51,635 nt of DNA from JAGXTF01 sp038317095 (GTDB lineage Bacteria; Bacteroidota; Bacteroidia; NS11-12g; UBA955), in the NCBI GenBank assembly GCA_038317095.1, contig JBBQBB010000024.1, positions 1 to 51,635 of the forward strand, in the 5' to 3' direction. The translations under genes and the position numbers were made by a program. The notes below the pieces were generated by a model. That model did no database searches, was not told where the DNA came from, and saw only the letters and a program-made list of their open reading frames with translations. Positions 50,038-51,635 of the stretch are shown here, piece after piece. Every line of letters begins with the position of its first letter. Position 1 is the first letter of the stretch.

Positions 50038-51024
50038 ATGAGTGCATTTGATTTTGAAAGCTTGTTCCAAAAATTTAATGGATTAAAAGTTCTAATAATT
50101 GGCGACGTTATGGTAGACAATTATATTTTAGGAAAAGTAGATAGGGTTTCTCCCGAAGCGCCGGTGCCAGTGGTTGATGTTCAAAAATTTGACTCCCGTT
50201 TAGGCGGAGCTGGAAATGTGGCCCTTAATGTATTGGCCATGGGCGCCAAACCTGTTCTTTGCTCCTGTATTGGCGAAGACAAAGAGGGTCAAGATCTTTT
50301 GGATTTGCTAAAATCTTTGGGACTATCGGATTCCGCAATTGTAAGGAGTGCCAAACGAAAAACCACAACCAAAACCCGCATTATTGGCAATAACCACCAA
50401 ATTGTGAGAATAGACCATGAAATTACCGGTGACTTAGATAGTATTGATGCCTTTATTCTTGAACAACATTTTGAAAGGGAATTGGAAAATACCGATGTGG
50501 TAATTATGGAAGACTACAACAAAGGGGTTTTAAATGCGGTCAATATTGAACGCTTAATAAAAAAAGCCAAATTGCGCAAAATTCCAGTGGTTGTAGATCC
50601 CAAAAAAGCCAACTTTTTACTCTATAAAGAATCCACGCTGTTTAAACCCAATTTAAAAGAAATTAAAGAAGGGTTAAAATTGGATTCAGATTTAAAAGAT
50701 TTGACAAATCTTAAAGCTGCAGTAGAAATCTTAGATACTGTCTTGAAAGCAGATATATACATGGTTACGATGAGTGAAAGTGGCGTATTTGTCAAATCAG
50801 CATCGGAGGAGCACCACATGCCGGCTCACATTAGAAATATAGCCGATGTGAGTGGCGCAGGAGATACGGTTGTTAGCATTGCAGCATTGTGCATAGCGTT
50901 GCATACACCATTGCGCACCATGGCTGAATTAAGCAATTTGGCAGGGGGCTTGGTTTGCGAAGAAACAGGGGTGGTTCCTATACATAAGGATAGACTTCTC
51001 CAAGAAGCAAAATCACTCTTGTAA
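50038..51024 (+). CDS. rfaE1: D-glycero-beta-D-manno-heptose-7-phosphate kinase
   Basis: PfkB-family kinase of 328 residues, the N-terminal (kinase) half only; it lacks the C-terminal nucleotidyltransferase of E. coli HldE. Motifs: IIGDVMVDNYILGKVDRVSPEAPVPVVDV, LGGAGNVALNV, and the catalytic SGAGDTVVS (Asp276). It phosphorylates heptose-7-phosphate to the 1,7-bisphosphate for ADP-heptose and LPS inner core. The gene symbol hldA is also used. The separate adenylyltransferase (rfaE2) is not in the window. A perfect 13-bp hairpin follows 28 bp after the stop. Confidence 0.93.
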   Translation: MSAFDFESLFQKFNGLKVLIIGDVMVDNYILGKVDRVSPEAPVPVVDVQKFDSRLGGAGNVALNVLAMGAKPVLCSCIGEDKEGQDLLDLLKSLGLSDSAIVRSAKRKTTTKTRIIGNNHQIVRIDHEITGDLDSIDAFILEQHFERELENTDVVIMEDYNKGVLNAVNIERLIKKAKLRKIPVVVDPKKANFLLYKESTLFKPNLKEIKEGLKLDSDLKDLTNLKAAVEILDTVLKADIYMVTMSESGVFVKSASEEHHMPAHIRNIADVSGAGDTVVSIAALCIALHTPLRTMAELSNLAGGLVCEETGVVPIHKDRLLQEAKSLL

Positions 51025-51051
51025 AACCAATTCATCCGTAAAATTTAAAAT

Positions 51052-51082
51052 GTACTAGAATTGGATTTGCCAATTCTAGTAC
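51052..51082. other. Perfect 13-bp hairpin after rfaE1
   Basis: GTACTAGAATTGG (51052-51064) pairs perfectly with CCAATTCTAGTAC (51070-51082) around ATTTG. No T-run follows, so it is not a typical terminator; it could be an RNA structure, a 3'-end stabiliser or a protein-binding site. Confidence 0.75.
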
Positions 51083-51164
51083 TAGTGCTGCTTCGCCTTA
51101 ATAAGAAACTATGCGTCAACATTCTACAACTTTGGTGCTGCAATTGTTCGAATTTGAGTTAAAC

Positions 51165-51208
51165 CCATAAAAAAACCGTTCTTGAAATCAAGAACGGTTT
51201 TTTTATGG
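51165..51208. terminator. Perfect 21-bp bidirectional terminator
   Basis: Bases 51165-51185 and 51188-51208 are exact reverse complements with a 2-base centre; A7 on one side and T7 on the other make it active both ways. It separates rfaE1 from the convergent CHU_C gene. Confidence 0.93.
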
Positions 51209-51221
51209 AGGCTATAATTAA

Positions 51222-51635
51222 TTATCTCAATAAAGTAATGGTGCCATCGAACTTGAAGAGTTTATCTTCAAATGATGTAAGTTCAACGCGGTAGACATAA
51301 ACGCCTTGTTGGCAGTCTTGATTGCTTGTTTTACCATCCCAACCAATTGTAATGTCGTCTGTTTCCCACATTTTTGCTCCCCAACGGTTGTAAATTCTAA
51401 TATTGGCCGTTTTGTAATTCTGCGCCGAAATCATAAATACATTGTTGCGTGGCAATCCTGCTCCGTCTGGGGTAAAAATATCTGGTATGAAGACAATGAT
51501 ATCTGGACCAACATGCACGAATTGGGTGGTGGTATCCAAACATCCAAAATCACTCTTGGCAATTAAGGTTATTAGATATGTGTTGGTGTCTTTGCCGTAA
51601 GACCAGCGCGGGGCAACTTGGGTACTGGTATCTTT
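51222..51635 (-). CDS. 3' end of a large CHU_C (T9SS type B) surface protein, runs off right edge
   Basis: The reverse frame is open from the stop at 51222 to the window edge, 138 codons, with no real start (the first 'start' of a 105-residue ORF at 51539 is an internal TTG). The edge part is a PKD/HYR-like domain (APRWSYGKDTNTYLITLIA, SDFGCLDTTTQFVHV), followed by the CHU_C domain: IPDIFTPDGAGLPRNNVF, IRIYNRWGAKMWETDD, WDGKTSNQDCQQGVYVYRV, ending FDGTITLLR. It closely parallels the end of the 827-residue protein at 15967. Probably a surface adhesin exported by T9SS. Confidence 0.9.
   Translation of the reverse strand, partial: KDTSTQVAPRWSYGKDTNTYLITLIAKSDFGCLDTTTQFVHVGPDIIVFIPDIFTPDGAGLPRNNVFMISAQNYKTANIRIYNRWGAKMWETDDITIGWDGKTSNQDCQQGVYVYRVELTSFEDKLFKFDGTITLLR

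Noticed and set aside
51137..51160. A GTTCGAATTTGAG word as a tRNA T-loop
   Set aside because: No acceptor, D or anticodon stems can be formed around it.

Overview
The window is chromosomal DNA from a Bacteroidota bacterium, most likely a free-living member of the Chitinophagales/Sphingobacteriales/Saprospirales kind; the genus cannot be told from the sequence. The evidence is AT-rich DNA, near absence of Shine-Dalgarno sequences, TAnnTTTG-type -7 boxes close to start codons, two proteins with the CHU_C (gliding-motility, type B) C-terminal domain of the type IX secretion system, many lipoproteins and outer-membrane barrels, and families largely confined to the phylum (DUF4837, DUF6498, TIGR02757). 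No tRNA, rRNA, CRISPR array or prophage is visible.

Layout. 1-0.3 kb: 5' part of an HTH/IS630-like gene beside an inverted repeat. 0.3-5.6 kb: alanine dehydrogenase, MltD-like transglycosylase, DUF4837 lipoprotein, purN, and an L,D-transpeptidase joined to a remnant of an FMN-reductase gene. 5.7-8.2 kb: outer-membrane barrel overlapping a vanadium-haloperoxidase/PAP2 lipoprotein. 8.2-13.1 kb: a 3 x 23 bp tandem repeat, metB, a lipoprotein, a TIGR02757 protein, trxA with terminator, a barrel-like lipoprotein and a DUF58 protein. 13.1-18.5 kb: pyrC with a DUF6498 membrane protein, a GxxExxY protein and a secreted PKD/CHU_C protein. 18.7-22.5 kb: a lipoprotein, an amino-sugar module (acetyltransferase, GT2, DegT-type aminotransferase) and a Pro-rich lipoprotein. 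22.5-23.5 kb: decayed region with a barrel-gene remnant and repeats. 23.5-28.9 kb: dinB with a duplicated 5' end, rlmF, a J-domain/KTSC protein and the mlaEFD lipid transporter. 29.2-33.5 kb: small membrane protein, exported protein and a giant BNR/sortilin-type propeller. 33.5-38.9 kb: overlapping operon of two TPR/barrel proteins and three propeller-like lipoproteins, the last frameshifted and cut by an IS256 remnant. 39-41.9 kb: di-haem peroxidase, Rieske protein and porin operon with a Crp/Fnr-like palindrome upstream. 42-47.6 kb: LytTR regulator, class III adenylate cyclase and a divergent nSTAND-WD40 protein. 47.6-51.6 kb: GT4 glycosyltransferase, aspartate aminotransferase, heptose-7-phosphate kinase, two strong hairpins and the 3' end of another CHU_C protein.

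How the genes work together. Most of the window serves the envelope: peptidoglycan remodelling (MltD, L,D-transpeptidase), lipid trafficking (Mla), surface polysaccharide (amino-sugar module, GT4, heptose kinase), and exported barrels and lipoproteins. Housekeeping genes (purN, pyrC, metB, trxA, ald, aspC, rlmF, dinB) lie between them. The less familiar units are the 33.5-38.7 kb barrel/lipoprotein operon, the cyclase-nSTAND divergent pair, the Rieske/di-haem/porin operon, and the rearranged start of dinB, where a 42-bp duplication flanks a repeat-bearing insert that forms an open leader ORF ending one base before the dinB start.
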